Source of the DNA: Powellomyces hirtus
Taxonomy: Eukaryota; Chytridiomycota; Chytridiomycetes; Spizellomycetales; Powellomycetaceae
DNA: 64,000 nucleotides
Assembly (NCBI GenBank): GCA_025526995.1
Contig: JAHLKG010000023.1
Coordinates: forward strand, 1-64,000
Reading direction: 5' to 3'
A model generated the notes under the pieces. The model did not search any database and was not told where the DNA came from. It saw only the letters and a list, made by a program, of their open reading frames with translations. How positions within the stretch are numbered: position 1 is the first letter of the stretch; the number at the start of each line of letters is the position of its first letter. This document shows positions 32,258 to 43,286 of the stretch, piece after piece. The position numbers and the translations under genes are program-made.

Positions 32258-33036
32258 CGTAAGCCAAAGTTTGGAGACTGGTGGAAGTTAAAAGACGCGG
32301 GAGCAGAAGAATGCATTGCGAAAAGAAAGCTGGGGGGAGCCCGCACTCCGGCGAACCCTTCGAGACGTTGTACCACCTCGGTAGTGTCCCGGCGGCAGCT
32401 CGGAGGTTCCGTTTGGGCCTAGGCTTGGTTTCCGCGAAATTTTAGTCCATCTCCAAATCCACACTGGGGGTCAGATCTGCTCCCCACAGACAAAAAATTT
32501 TTGTGAAGGCAAACCTGGCCAATGCCCCCATTCTCATCTAGACCAACATTCCGGTGGTTGGCATCTTGTGGGAGATATCATGTAACCCTGTGTTCAAGAC
32601 GGGCCAAATCTGGCTCGCTTCTGACCCCCACGCTTCGCCCATTAGATTTGCGGACGGGCAGGACGGCAGGTGCTTGTCAATTCCCATCATTTCTAGAGCT
32701 GGGGTTTTCTCAATCCGACTCAAACCATCCACATTGCCCACCCCGCCCCTTTCTATTCCCGCCCAGTCCGCCCAGGAGAATCAGTGCCGAAATGTACTAC
32801 TCCCATGCTCCACCCAGCACCCTCCCCTCCCTCCCTTGAAAGGTCATCAGCAGGGTCCTTACACAACTTCCCATTCCCGTTGCCGTTGCCCTTTGCGACG
32901 ATTCGTCAAAGGACTGCTTTTCAAGCAGTCGGACAAGTTATTTTTCCTTTGAGACAAGTAATCCAAACGCACGACGCAACTCGGGGGGGACTTGGAGTCT
33001 GCTAGCTGCCTACGTTATCAAGCTGCACCTTTTCGA
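32258..33036. other. no supportable gene
   Basis: Promoter region of the minus-strand orphan gene, then Pro-rich pyrimidine-biased sequence (32740-32840). No motif seen. Confidence 0.4.
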
Positions 33037-33340
33037 AAGGCTGCTCAAGTTCAACATCAAACCCCCTGCATCTTCCCAGGTCTCTTTCCGTCCCATTGTC
33101 CTTAAGTGGCTGCATGACCTGCCGTATGCCGGCGTGGCAAGGGCAAATGGATGCCTAGAGAGCTGCGTTGAAGGTCGGTCAATTTGGACTTTCTCAAATG
33201 GTTGCTTGATCAGCGCATGCCGGGTGTAGTGCCCACTCTATGGACAAAGCGGCAGCCGCCGACGGGAATCTGCACATTGTCAAGTGGCTTCATCAGAATC
33301 GCACTTCCATTAAGAGAGGATGGGTTTTTAGACATTTAAT
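33037..33340 (+). pseudogene. ankyrin-repeat protein remnant
   Basis: Three ankyrin-like units lie in different frames: IVLKWLHDLPYAG, then LDFLKWLLDQRMPG, then AAADGNLHIVKWLHQNRTS. The pattern (A-A-x-G-x-L-x-I/V-V-K-W-L-H) is the one common in large ankyrin families of amoebae, oomycetes and chytrids. The frame changes and stops between units show decay. No start or flanking domain. Confidence 0.6.
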
Positions 33341-34029
33341 CGAATGTTGGATCGGATATGGATTTTAACGCCAGTTGAAGACCATTGGGAACTGAGGTTG
33401 GTATTGGCTTGTCTCGCTCTTGACCGGATCCAACCAGTTTCTCATCTGAAGATACCGTAGCATCAGGTCGCCATGTTATTGCAACCAGCCGATGTGAGGT
33501 TGGTATCATGGACAAGCAGGACAACTTGTAGATGTAAGGGAAGTGTGAACTTTGACCTTGGTGTTGGGAAATGTGGGATGTGAGCTGTAAGGTGTTAGCG
33601 CTGCACAAAAAATTACCTCTATGACTAGGAGATGGGGAGCTCCTTGGGCCAAACAGGGGGACGGATTTCTGGTTATTAACAACATCTTGCTCGGAAGCTG
33701 ACATGATACCAAGGATTGACGAAAGCAGATAGCTTTTTATTCATTGTGAAATCCCCTTTGGGATTGATTCAGAGCTGTAAAGCGGCCGACCGTGTGCAGA
33801 AACAAGAGCGATGAGATGGTATTCGCTTCATTCAAATCTTACAGGGTTTAACCGCTGTTGCGGGTTGCCGACGGCTTTTCTTTACAACGCCCATGTGTGA
33901 AACGAGCTTGAAATAAATACCCAAGGTCATCCCTGGATTCCCCTCGCTATGGTCTAAACTATGGTGGCTAGACTATGTTGTCATGGTCGGCCCAACCTGC
34001 TCGCCAAACGTCACCTCGCCCTTGAGGGG

Positions 34030-35262
34030 TCAATTATATGGAGCGCCAGCGCCCTCCTCTTTCTTCTCTCTCGTTGGCTTCAAATCTTGGTACTGAGCAA
34101 ACCTCGCCAGCAAGGGAGCAAGTCGGTCAACCTCAGCCGTGGTCTCCTTTGCAACTTCGACGCCAAATCGATTTTTTGCGGTCGCATCCGCGAGACCCGC
34201 GCAAACGCTATGTCGCAGAGCAAGCGAGTGCGCAACGTCGAGCGCCTCGTCGGCATCGCAGGGGACGTGAGGCCTTATACCTACTCCCTCCCAAGCACGA
34301 CCGGTAATTTCGCTCGTGGTTTTACCAATCGAAATAGACGCCAGGAGATGGGTGTCGATCGGCACAAAAGTGCAAGGATGACCACCACCGCGGGTTGTTT
34401 GACCAATGACTACTGCCCGTCCGAGCACTCGCAAGGTTCCAGCTAACTTTTCGGCGCAGGAGAAGGTGTCAGAGGAAATCAACACGTATACCGGGCGATT
34501 GAGGTAACGTGGTCCAGGGACCCAGGCCACGGAGCCACTTTGGTCGAAGGAATCTGAGGGGCGCCAATAGGTGGTGTTTGCGTGTATCTTGCCCGATACC
34601 AAATATGAGAGGACAAAATCGCCCGCATAGCCGTCACCGCCACCACACTTGCGAAGATCGAGGATAAGCGAAGACGTGGAGGACAGCATAGTGAAAGCAG
34701 CGGTGATCATCGGACCGGAAAGTCTGAGTGGTGCGAGATATCTAAAAGACAAAAGACCGACGTTTCCGCCTAGTCTGATGGCCTTTTCGACACCGTTGTT
34801 ATAAAGCTCGATGTTCTTCCACATCGGGGAGACCGGCTCCTCGACGTCCACTGATCCGTTCTCCTCCTCTTCATCATCGCCCTCCTCAATGGACAAGAGG
34901 GCCGAGGAGACCGTGACGGACAAGTGGGGGTCGCTGTTCAAGACGCGAAGGTCTTGAGTGAGAGCGGTAGCCAGGAGCTCCCTACCACCATCCTGGGCAT
35001 CCGAGTCAACGCATCGGTCGTATTCACCAGTAACAAGACGATTGTGGATGAGGGTGGCCATCTGCTCAGCCACGTCCTGAAAGACGTACTTTGCACGAAT
35101 CTGAGCGCACAAGCGTGTTACTGCGTGGAGCATGCATTCCCGTGAGAGGGGCGGGAGGCTTTGGCTTGGCACCGGCATTTCTGTTTCTGAATCTGTGCGC
35201 TGGGCAGGGGCAGCGGCGGGGGCACTAGACGTTTTCTCTAAATTAGGGCGGTCAGTGGTCAT
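34030..35262 (-). CDS. S41-family (tail-specific/IRBP-like) serine protease
   Basis: Intronless, 410 aa from the first ATG; the frame continues upstream to 35367 without one. An S41 N-terminal helical domain (LHAVTRLCAQIRAKYVFQDV) precedes an acidic insertion (EEGDDEEEENGSVDVEE). The protease core follows: GNVGLLSFRYL, LILDLRKCGGGDGYAGDFVL, LISSDTFSCAEKLAGTL with the expected nucleophile Ser in TFSCAE, GQTTRGGGHP and EGVGIRPHVPC. No PDZ domain is evident, and there is no signal peptide, so a cytosolic enzyme is likely. The general-base Lys is not in its usual place and should be checked. Bacterial IRBP-like proteins are the closest type I know. Confidence 0.8.
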   Translation of the reverse strand: MTTDRPNLEKTSSAPAAAPAQRTDSETEMPVPSQSLPPLSRECMLHAVTRLCAQIRAKYVFQDVAEQMATLIHNRLVTGEYDRCVDSDAQDGGRELLATALTQDLRVLNSDPHLSVTVSSALLSIEEGDDEEEENGSVDVEEPVSPMWKNIELYNNGVEKAIRLGGNVGLLSFRYLAPLRLSGPMITAAFTMLSSTSSLILDLRKCGGGDGYAGDFVLSYLVSGKIHANTTYWRPSDSFDQSGSVAWVPGPRYLNRPVYVLISSDTFSCAEKLAGTLRVLGRAVVIGQTTRGGGHPCTFVPIDTHLLASISIGKTTSEITGRAWEGVGIRPHVPCDADEALDVAHSLALRHSVCAGLADATAKNRFGVEVAKETTAEVDRLAPLLARFAQYQDLKPTREKKEEGAGAPYN

Positions 35263-35894
35263 TTGTTTATACTGAATACCTCTAGAAGGATGGGTTGTGT
35301 CCTTCCTGCCGCTGCGAGAACTGTAACCGTTAGTGGACGTCTGCACGGAGCGCCCTGGTTGGTTCAATCCACAAGCAGCCGCAAATGAGATACGCGAAAG
35401 CGCAGCAAATCAATGTTGGCGCGACGGCAAACATCTTCCTGCCTCTGCCTCTAGTCTGTATTCTATCAAACTATGTATAAGGGAGCCATTGATGACATGG
35501 GGATGAGCAGCCAAATTCGCACAATGTTGTCAATCATTCGTATGGGGTGGTAACCTGAAAGTGGGTTGAACATTGCTATTGAATTTGAAGCGTGCTGCAC
35601 ACGGGAACAGGGTTTCGGCGGACGGCAGAAGAGTTAATCATCGAGACCCAGGATGCGCCTTCACCATCAAATCCACTATCTTCTTTGAAAACAATTCTAT
35701 CATCTTGCACATGAACTTGATGTATTTGAAAGACATTGTAAACTTTGCCGATTATCTGACTGATACTGCTAACTCTAAGCCTATTTTTCTTGATCGCGTT
35801 TCAGATACAGGATGCGGCGAACCAGTCGTCAGCTACACTCCAGAGTGCATGCATGTGTATCTAAGACATTCCCCTTTCCACCCCTAAAGGGCGT
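35263..35894. other. intergenic
   Basis: Upstream region of the protease and 3' region of the phospholipase. No features seen. Confidence 0.5.
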
Positions 35895-37344
35895 TCACGC
35901 AACTTGGATCCGGTCCGTAGCAGTCGGGCAGTAAATGTTGTTGTCCAGGTCCTTGGGCCACTTTTGTGTCTTGTTCGTCGAGTCGAGGAAAAGATTGTTC
36001 CACAGGTTGCGGGCCATGTACTTGTGGGCCCTTTCCGACGGGTGGAAGCAGTCGATGTTGGATACAAACGAGGGGTCGAACTGTGTCAAAGGGGTGTTGC
36101 CGCCCGCAGGATCAAGGATCACAGCAAAGTTGTCATATTTGCCACGGTACTCGGTCACGACCTTCAAGAGGCGCTGGTTCCAGATTGCAGCGTAATCATC
36201 CATGACCTTGCGCTTGGCTACACCAGAGGCCGCTAGTGTTACGAAAACAAGCGTCGGTTAGCGTGGACAGTCCATCTTGGCTTTCCCTTTGCATGTACGG
36301 GACGGGACATTGAAAACTTACTGTCACCATCCACGAAAGCGCAACCACAGAGAGCCTTCAGACCAACCGCGCGCTTGATCTTGCATTGCAGTTCATTCTT
36401 CGTCAAAGGCCATATCTCTGAGACCTTGAAGATGCTCATGACGTTGATGACAGTGTTGGGAAGGTTGATTCGGACCTTCTCAAAGGCGGCGCGGATGAGC
36501 CTCTCGTATGTGTCGCCGTCGAGATTAGTGCCGTCGCAGACATCGCACATGTCGTTTGCGCCAATGAGCATACTCATGAACTATAAACAAACATAAAAAT
36601 AAGTCAGATTTTCGACGGGCAGAGGAGGGACCGGCTTCCTTCTAAGTTACCTTCCAATCTTTCTGGTAGTTGATTGTCTTGTCCTCTTTCACTGTTTTGA
36701 TCAGATAGTTCAGTTCACGGTCCAGATTTTCAACCTTGGCACCACTGAGGGCTGCATTGAAGCGGTCCTGCGGGAAGTAACCGCCTATGCCACAGAGTCG
36801 ACCAGAGCAAAGCTAAAGGAAATTTAAAATCAGGGCTTTGGGACTGGAGAATAATTTGGCGAGGCAGAGAGGCATATACTCACACTGACAATTCGGTCAC
36901 CGGTAGACGCGCCCACAATCTTCGGCGAGAAGCGCTTAAGCATGTTGGCGACGGTGACGGCGCCCTTATCACCGCCCATTGTGAACGAGATGCCCCGGTT
37001 TTCGAGGATGTTCTCGAGGGGGTTGAGCTTCATGCCCTCAGCAGCAAATGCAGCCTAGAGTCTGTTGCGTAAGTTATGCATGCCAGGGTCTGTAGCGCTC
37101 GCTGGCATCAACATACCGTAATGCTATCACCGATGGCCATGACAGCCTTAAAGTCATCCGGGCGGAGATCCTTAACGGACGTAGGAACAGTCGTCCGCAT
37201 GGGAAGAGGTGGGCAGGCGCCAATATCCCCAGTAAACTGGCCGGCGAGGGGTGCACGAGGATGGATTGCAGAGGACGTTGCGGGGAGAGCTGCGACCTGA
37301 GCCAGCAGGGCAACAACAGGAACGAGGTACGTCAAAAGGGTCAT
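35895..37344 (-). CDS. secreted SGNH/GDSL phospholipase B1-like
   Basis: Five exons in phase: 37344-37117, 37054-36884, 36812-36651, 36580-36322, 36232-35895; 385 aa. Signal peptide (LLTYLVPVVALLAQVAALP). Block I is MAIGDSIT at residues 69-76, with the catalytic Ser followed, across the first intron, by AAFAAEG. Then come LENRGISFTMGGDKGA, block III GAND (194-197, FMSMLIGANDMCDVC), and block V with the Asp-x-x-His dyad in SNIDCFHPSERAH (335-338). This order matches animal and fungal PLB1-type lipases acting on phospholipids. Several cysteines suggest disulphides, consistent with secretion. No GPI tail is seen. An inverted repeat lies 40-140 bp upstream of the start codon. Confidence 0.9.
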
Positions 37345-37383
37345 TGTACGGAAGTAAGGCGGTTAAGATGGAACTGGATCTCT

Positions 37384-37482
37384 GAAGCTCTGGATGACAA
37401 GTAGAGGGGGGAGCTAAGGGACGTCCCCATTTTATATTCCAGATGAAAACAGCTTCCCTCTCTACTTGTCATCCAGAGCTTC
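37384..37482. repeat. inverted repeat, ~31-bp arms, upstream of the phospholipase gene
   Basis: GAAGCTCTGGATGACAAGTA at 37384 is matched by its reverse complement ending at 37482; arms agree over about 31 bp with a 35-bp loop. It lies in the presumed promoter of the minus-strand lipase. It could be a hairpin, a dimeric operator or a tiny foldback insertion. Confidence 0.8.
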
Positions 37483-37513
37483 AAAGTGTGGTTGGCGCGG
37501 TCGGAATCTAGGA

Positions 37514-37890
37514 AGACGTTTGAGTTTTGCCGTTTGCCGCTGCATGTTACGTTTGTTGTTGACAGGTCCCGCTGGAGGACTAAAGGGCCACATTGACAAG
37601 AGTTTTGTCGAAGCTTGACCAGACGTTTTGGTTTTGCCGATTCCCGCTGCATGTTACGTTTGTTGTTGACAGGTCCCAGTGGCAGGTCCCACTGGTGGAC
37701 CAAAGGGCCGCGTTGACAAGAGTTTTGTCGACGCATGAGTAGACGTTTTAGTTTTGCCGTTTCCCGCTACGTGTTACGTTTGTTGTTGACAGGATCAAAC
37801 GGCCACATTGACAAGAGTTTGGTCAAACTCCGAGTAGACATTTTGGTGTTGCCGTTTCCCGCAGCATGTCACTTTGTCAGAGGCTTCCAC
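37514..37890. repeat. ~95-120-bp tandem repeat, 3.5 copies
   Basis: Units start AGACGTTT/AGACATTT at 37514, 37621, 37741 and 37836. Shared cores are GTTACGTTTGTTGTTGACAG and TTGACAAGAGTTT. Length differences come from internal indels such as a duplicated GGTCCCAGTGGC piece. Confidence 0.8.
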
Positions 37891-37954
37891 TCTACTACGC
37901 CTGGAATAATACCGATCAGTCTGTACACCAGCGCTTTTGAAGTGTTGTCCTCAC

Positions 37955-38150
37955 ATTAGCTCGTGAATCGAGTGAGAGACAGGACATTTGACACAGGGTC
38001 CGTTTGTTGCTTCGTGGATTGATGGCGAAAAGTTCAGCCAATGTTGTCGTCTGACTAGCTTGTGGATCGACGGTGAGAGAAAGGAGGTTCTCACAAGGCT
38101 CGGTTGTTTGTTGTTTCGTTGATTGATCATGAAAGGAGATCCAACCAAAT
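37955..38150. repeat. diverged two-copy ~100-bp repeat
   Basis: Both units share TAGCT(C/T)GTG(A/G)ATCGA, GAGAGA, a GTTTGTTG run and TTGATTGAT-like segments. They are more diverged than the neighbouring arrays. Confidence 0.5.
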
Positions 38151-38244
38151 GGGTCGTTTGTCTGGCTCATATCCTCCGGCAAAACCCCACGCACGCATCT
38201 CGGACAGTCGTCCTGAGAATATCAGAATTGCGAGTCCGTCACTT

Positions 38245-38506
38245 CACGCGAGCAGGTGGTCGACCCCTGGCTGGAGGATTCATAGCAGAACTCTGTCAGC
38301 TCACGCGAGCAGGTGGTCGACCCCTGGCTGAAGGATTCATATCAGAACTCCGTCAGCTCACGCGAGCAGGTGTTTGACCCCTGGCTGGAGGATTCATAGC
38401 AGAACTCCAGCAGCTCACGCGAGCAGGTGTTTGACCCCTGGCTGGAGGATTCATAGCAGAACTCCGTCAACTCACGCGAACAAGTGGTCAACCCCTGGCT
38501 CGAGGA
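38245..38506. repeat. 57-bp minisatellite, ~4.6 copies
   Basis: Units start CACGCGAGCAGG at 38245, 38302, 38359, 38416 and 38473, an exact 57-bp spacing. A 57-bp unit is 19 codons; the plus-strand reading is LTRAGGRPLAGGFIAELRQ-like but is broken by stops in units 3 and 4. No CRISPR character, since there are no unique spacers. Confidence 0.9.
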
Positions 38507-39400
38507 TGATCAGTTTACAGCAGTGACCTACGTCAGTTGGACGTGAGGCCTCTTTCTTGAAGGGGACTCCAGCGGGTTCAAAGAGATTCCGCTGGCCGTG
38601 TGGTCAAGCCGCGTATTTCTCCACCTCGCGTGTTCAAACCGCGTGGCTTCCGCAAAAGAGACTCCTGTTGTTTAAAGAGACCCCTGTTGTTATTTGGCGA
38701 CCGCGTGGCAAAAGCACTGTACGATCACAGGCAGTTGTGGGATATGTGGTCGCACTGACTGCTTTATACTTGTAGACTGGCTGCGGAGTCCGGAGAGGGA
38801 AGGGCGGAAGCGGAGCGGGACGCAACTGGGCACTACGAAACGACGTTAAGTTTTCCCTACCGTTTTCTGACTCGGAGCAAAAGACGAGGACTGGTGTCGA
38901 CTGCATAGGGTGTACAGTATGTTTTTGCCCGAACCTACTGCATGTGAACTCGTGGTGGTGATGCGTTTCACAGTTCAGCAATGGCGGCAGACGCGAATAG
39001 TTCGCGGAACGAATTGGCGAACGCGCAATACCATTTTCTGAGATGCTGCTCGAAGGAGGTCGGCCTTTTCAGAGGTTTCCATGTGGTTCAGAACTTCGAA
39101 ACCTTGGAAGTCATAGTCGTGGTTAATTGCAACTGGTGGCGCCAGGATTGTTGCCACAATGGCGCGCTGGCTACCGGATTGCGCCTGCCAAGCGATTGGT
39201 AGCGCTCGAAGTGTCCCGGCGTTGTCAATTGTATCAATTGTCTTAGCCTACCGCGCAGCCTCGCCCACCAGGTGCAGCGACGATGCACGCACCTCTTTTT
39301 CCATATATTTACCACTACGGTTTGGCGCGTGGGCAAATGATGAGGCCTACTTTGTCTTTTTCTCATGGGACGCTTGCAAGTTGGTTGATATTTTCCGTAG
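38507..39400. other. no supportable gene
   Basis: Short frames only. A minus-strand peptide at 38975-39157 has some coding character but no start or domain. Confidence 0.35.
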
Positions 39401-39622
39401 TTATACGCTGCGAAACGTCGATGTGACGCCACTCAATCACCTGGAGATCCATCGGCTGCTCGCTCTCTTTAGCGTCCAATATGAGCCAGAAGGAGAAACA
39501 GCAGACCTCGCGATGTACAGACAATGCAAGCGGATTTGTGGGTTTCTAGGATGGTTGAAGCAGTCTGGTTAAATTTTGAACCCCTCATTCGTGAATTTTG
39601 AAGACATCGAGCTGTTCCTGTG
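39401..39622 (+). mobile_element. Crypton fragment, copy 3
   Basis: After an intact splice acceptor (TTTTCCGTAG) the core-binding exon reads YTLRNVDVTPLNHLEIHRLL, then RICGFLGWLKQSG, a TAA, and ILNPSFVNFEDIELFL before homology ends. Only this exon remains. Its preserved acceptor shows it derived from an unspliced genomic copy. It carries a different disabling mutation from copies 1 and 2. Confidence 0.75.
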
Positions 39623-40184
39623 AGCTTTCGAACCCCGCCGTTCGAGAAACTCTCTCAAGTGCAGACACTCATACACCTCGTTCAAGATCAAAGATGGTGA
39701 AGGACACTTGTTGGCGGTTGTCTGAAAGGAAAATCTGGAGGAATCCGGTTGTACTGGTGCGAGGCCAGCGCGTAAAGTCATGTTCTAAATGTACAGTCGA
39801 AGCCTGGCGGTTGAGCTGTGTTCAGCTGCAAGCTGCAAAGCGTTCAAAGCAGAAATCTGGTAATTCTTTGGAAACGGAATAATAATTTGTAGTCGGTCGG
39901 TAAAGAGTCTTCGCGGTGTTGAACCTACCACTAAAAACTATAGCCCCAGTAGCATTACCGTCACAGGTGTATCGTTCTGGCGATGGGGATGGCTACGCTG
40001 AGTTGCCTCTTGCCAGGTATCTGGATCGATAATGGGAAATGGTTGGCTCCCATGCAACCAAAAGCAGTCGTACTAATTGTGAAAGACTCGACTGCAGATA
40101 AATGTGGGTGCATGCAGTTGCGGGAACCCATTTTATGAAGCCAATAAGCTGAACTTCATGGTATATAGTTATCGAGTCAAAAAG
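39623..40184. other. no supportable gene
   Basis: No gene recognised. It contains the presumed promoter of the small secreted protein. Confidence 0.4.
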
Positions 40185-40526
40185 ATGAAAAGCCTTTTGA
40201 GCCCCCGCTTTGTGGGTCTTCTCTCTACCATTACGGTTCTAATACATTGTTTAGCGCACTTGGCCGCTCAAGGGTCGTCTCGCTATGAGCAGGGGGCCCT
40301 CATCAGTGTGCTGGTCAATATCCTCTGGGCAGAAAGAACCTTTCGATGTCGGTCTATTATTGGCGCCTCGCCGCTGGTAAGCTAAATGTAAGCTAGTTGA
40401 CTATTCTATTTTCACCAGGACCAGTTCCTAACAGAGGACCACCATGCAAATCGCTTTCGCGACCCGCAACAGGTGGTGACTTCGGTCTCGGCCGACGGAA
40501 AGTGGCCGCTCTTGGAAGCACGTTAA
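40185..40526 (+). CDS. small secreted protein, 99 aa
   Basis: Two exons, 40185-40376 and 40419-40526, with a 42-bp intron (GTAAGC...TTTTCACCAG) and exact phase. The start MKSLLSPRF leads into a signal-peptide-like stretch (VGLLSTITVLIHCLAHLAA). The mature part is about 70 residues with a single Cys and a polar C-terminus (TEDHHANRFRDPQQVVTSV). An ATG at 40158 would add nine residues. No family recognised; a truncated paralogue of a larger secreted protein is possible. A long Arg-rich minus-strand frame overlaps the second exon but has no ATG. Confidence 0.45.
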
Positions 40527-41176
40527 AGGAGACTGTGCGCCCAATCGTGCTTTTGCGAGCGAAACTCCATACTTACCAACCCTGACGTTGATTCCCGTGT
40601 GCACGATCCTATGCAGAGACCCCGGACCAGGCCCCATGAACTGGAAATCCAATGAACGAACTTGAGCGCGGATGCGCACGTTCATGGAAATCTCTGAGCG
40701 TCTGTGGACGTCGCCATCGCGACATCTGGGTGGGACGTCGATTCCAAGCGAGCTTTTGATGACCATGTTCATATCACGCACGCTCCACGACCTCACGTCT
40801 ATTAACAGCAATGCTTGGCGTTGAACGCCCAGGTAAAAAATGAGACAAACCGTACCTAAATCAGGCACCTTCCATGGCGCAGCCGCACGCACCGCGCGCA
40901 CCTCTCCCCATGAATCATGATATCCATGACGTGTGTCCGCGGCATCAACGGTCCGAAAAGTATCTCGAAATGGGGATATGAATTGATAGAATTCTTCACT
41001 TGATGATGTTGTTGATGCCTTCCGTCCGTCAGAGCCGAACGACAACCTTTCGTCATCGTTCCTGCCGTTTGTCCGTCTGCCGTACACACTCCTGCATATG
41101 ATAGACAGATAGATATCTAAAAAAACTCTCCGTCTCGCTGCTCGGCCGCCTCTCCTCTCATATTTGTTTGACCCTG
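40527..41176. other. intergenic
   Basis: 3' flank of the small gene and 5' region of the phosphate carrier gene. The overlapping Arg-rich minus frame is not supported as a gene. Confidence 0.5.
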
Positions 41177-42590
41177 ATGTCTGCTTCGTCTTCCATACCC
41201 GTCTCTGTTGCCGCCGCCGCCGCCTTGCCCCAATGGAATGCCCGCTATGCTGGGCCCGTGCCTCATGACAACGCCTACTACGCAAAGTGCTTTGCCTCGG
41301 GCATCTTGGCCTGTGGTCTCACCCACACAGCCATCACCCCGCTCGACGTGACAAAATGCAGCATGCAGGTCAAATAGTGTCCGGCGCCCTCAAAACAGAC
41401 TAGTGGCATGTGCTGACAGACCCCTGCGTTTCATCAGGTCAACCCCGGCAAGTATAAAGGACTCGGCCAGGGTCTGCGCACCATTGTCTCCGAGGAAGGC
41501 GCGCGCGCCATTTGGAAGGGATGGGGCCCCACAGGTACAGTATTTTTTTCACTCGCCTTACATTCACCAGACACAATGTGCAGTCCTGAAACCCCGTTCC
41601 CCCCTCCCCCCTCAACTTACACCTGAAACTATATAGCTCTCGGTTACTCTGCTCAAGGTGCTTTTAAATTTGGACTATATGAGTTTTTCAAAGACTGGTA
41701 TTCGAACTTGGTGGGAGAGGAAAACGCTGTCAAATACAAGCAGCTGATTTGTAAGTGTTTCTAACGCGTCGCGAACGGACAAACGAAAACTCACATGTAT
41801 GCGTTTTTATCATTAAAGGGTGCGCTGGTTCCGCGTCCTCTGAGTTTTTCGCTGACATGGCCCTCTGCCCCATGGAGATGACCAAGGTCAAGGTGCAAAC
41901 TTCTCCCGCCGGCGCCTTCCCGAACGGGTTTAGTGCAGCCGTGGCAACAATGTGGACCCAACGCGGCGACACCCGATTCCCTTACGGATCTCTGGGTCCT
42001 TTGTGGGCAAGACAGTAAGCTGCATCTCCTTGCCTCTGTCGATGGCCCTGGCTCAATGCTTTGGGGTTTCACCTGTTTGTTGGCATCTGCGTTAGGATTC
42101 CGTACAACGTCTCCAAGTTCTTCTTCTTTGAACAAATTGTCTCTGGCTTCTACACCTATGTATTCACGGCGCCTAAGGACTCGTACTCCAAGACAACTCA
42201 ACTCGGTGTTACCTTTGGATCGGGTTACCTTGCTGGTGTCATTTGCGCTATCGTTTCTCACCCTGCCGACTCGATCGTGTCCCTCATGTCCAAGGCTGAC
42301 AACAAAGGAAAGAGCGTGGCACAGATTGCCAAAGAAACTGGCGCCAAGCGCTTGCTGACGGGCGGACTAGGAACCCGTGTGTTGATGATTGGAACATTGA
42401 CAGGTAAAGGGATGGCTGCTGGAGACGCGTGTGTGACGGGCGCAATCGCCTAACTTGTTCATGACGCTTTATCGTTTCGTCGTTCTGCCCTTGCCCATGT
42501 GTAGGTCTGCAATGGTGGATCTATGATTCTCTCAAAGCAGCTATGGGTATGGGGACGACCGGAGGGTCCGCTCCTGTAGCACCCAAGTAG
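41177..42590 (+). CDS. mitochondrial phosphate carrier (SLC25A3/Mir1 type)
   Basis: Six exons in phase: 41177-41368, 41438-41534, 41637-41750, 41819-42014, 42096-42403, 42505-42590; 330 aa. All three mitochondrial carrier repeats are present: PLDVTKCSMQV (repeat 1, then GWGPTALGYSAQGAFKFGLY, diagnostic of phosphate carriers), CPMEMTKVKVQTSPAGAFP (repeat 2, with RQIPYNVSKFFFFE) and SHPADSIVSLMSK (repeat 3). The protein imports phosphate with protons across the inner membrane for ATP synthesis. The start 41177 gives an Ala/Ser N-terminus before WNARYAGPVPHDNAYYAKCF, close to yeast Mir1 length (311). An upstream in-frame TTG is not used. Confidence 0.97.
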
Positions 42591-43286
42591 ACTCTTAGCT
42601 GTGGCCATCCGCGGGGCCATCACAAGTAGTTTCTGTCTAGACTCGAATAGTTTGCATCCATCCATCCATCCACCCATGCATCGACCTACAGTAGATATTC
42701 ATCATCGATGCCAGTAGACTTGGCAGGAGCGACTTCCTAAACCCATCGCGTCGAGCCACGCCAATCATTCAAACTTGGCAGCCGTGGCTCAGCGCGTAGT
42801 GACCACAACTGATATTTTGTATCTCTTCCTTCACCCAAGATCCTATGATATATGGCGCATGCAAAGTCACCTGCCAGTGCGTTGGTTGCCAAGTAGAACT
42901 CCTCACGCATGCGCTCTCCTGTATGTAGTATGGATCTGAGTAACTCAAGACTCAAGTTGTCGACGGTCAACAGTTACAACGCGTTTTAAAGCTTAAACGT
43001 TAACTTTGAAACCCCTATTTGCGGGCGGGCGCGCGGGCGGCTGGTGTGGCTATCCGATTACGTTACTAACAGCATGCATGCGGCAGACTACGGTGATCCA
43101 CAGACGCCAATGTCGGGCGGTCTTGCAGTGGGGCTGTGTTTGGCAGCAAAGTGCTGTTACTGTTAGTTTTATACCATGACACTTTTTGGAATACATAAGT
43201 CGCCCACCCGTCCTTCCGTGCTGAGACTCCGTCTGGCTGGCTAACTTCCCACCGCCAACAACAATCTTCACTTCCCCTTCACTACT
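42591..43286. other. intergenic
   Basis: Includes a GCGGGCGGGCGCGCGGGCGG tract (43021-43040) about 250 bp before the next start codon. No gene seen. Confidence 0.5.

Noticed and set aside
38245..38506. CRISPR array
   Set aside because: Repeats are contiguous 57-bp units without unique spacers, and the genome is eukaryotic.
40428..41285. 285-codon Arg-rich minus-strand frame
   Set aside because: No ATG start, overlaps the first exon of the phosphate carrier and the small secreted gene, and has the composition of an antisense shadow.
41791..42261. 156-codon minus-strand frame
   Set aside because: Antisense to two exons of the phosphate carrier, which are confirmed by conserved carrier motifs.
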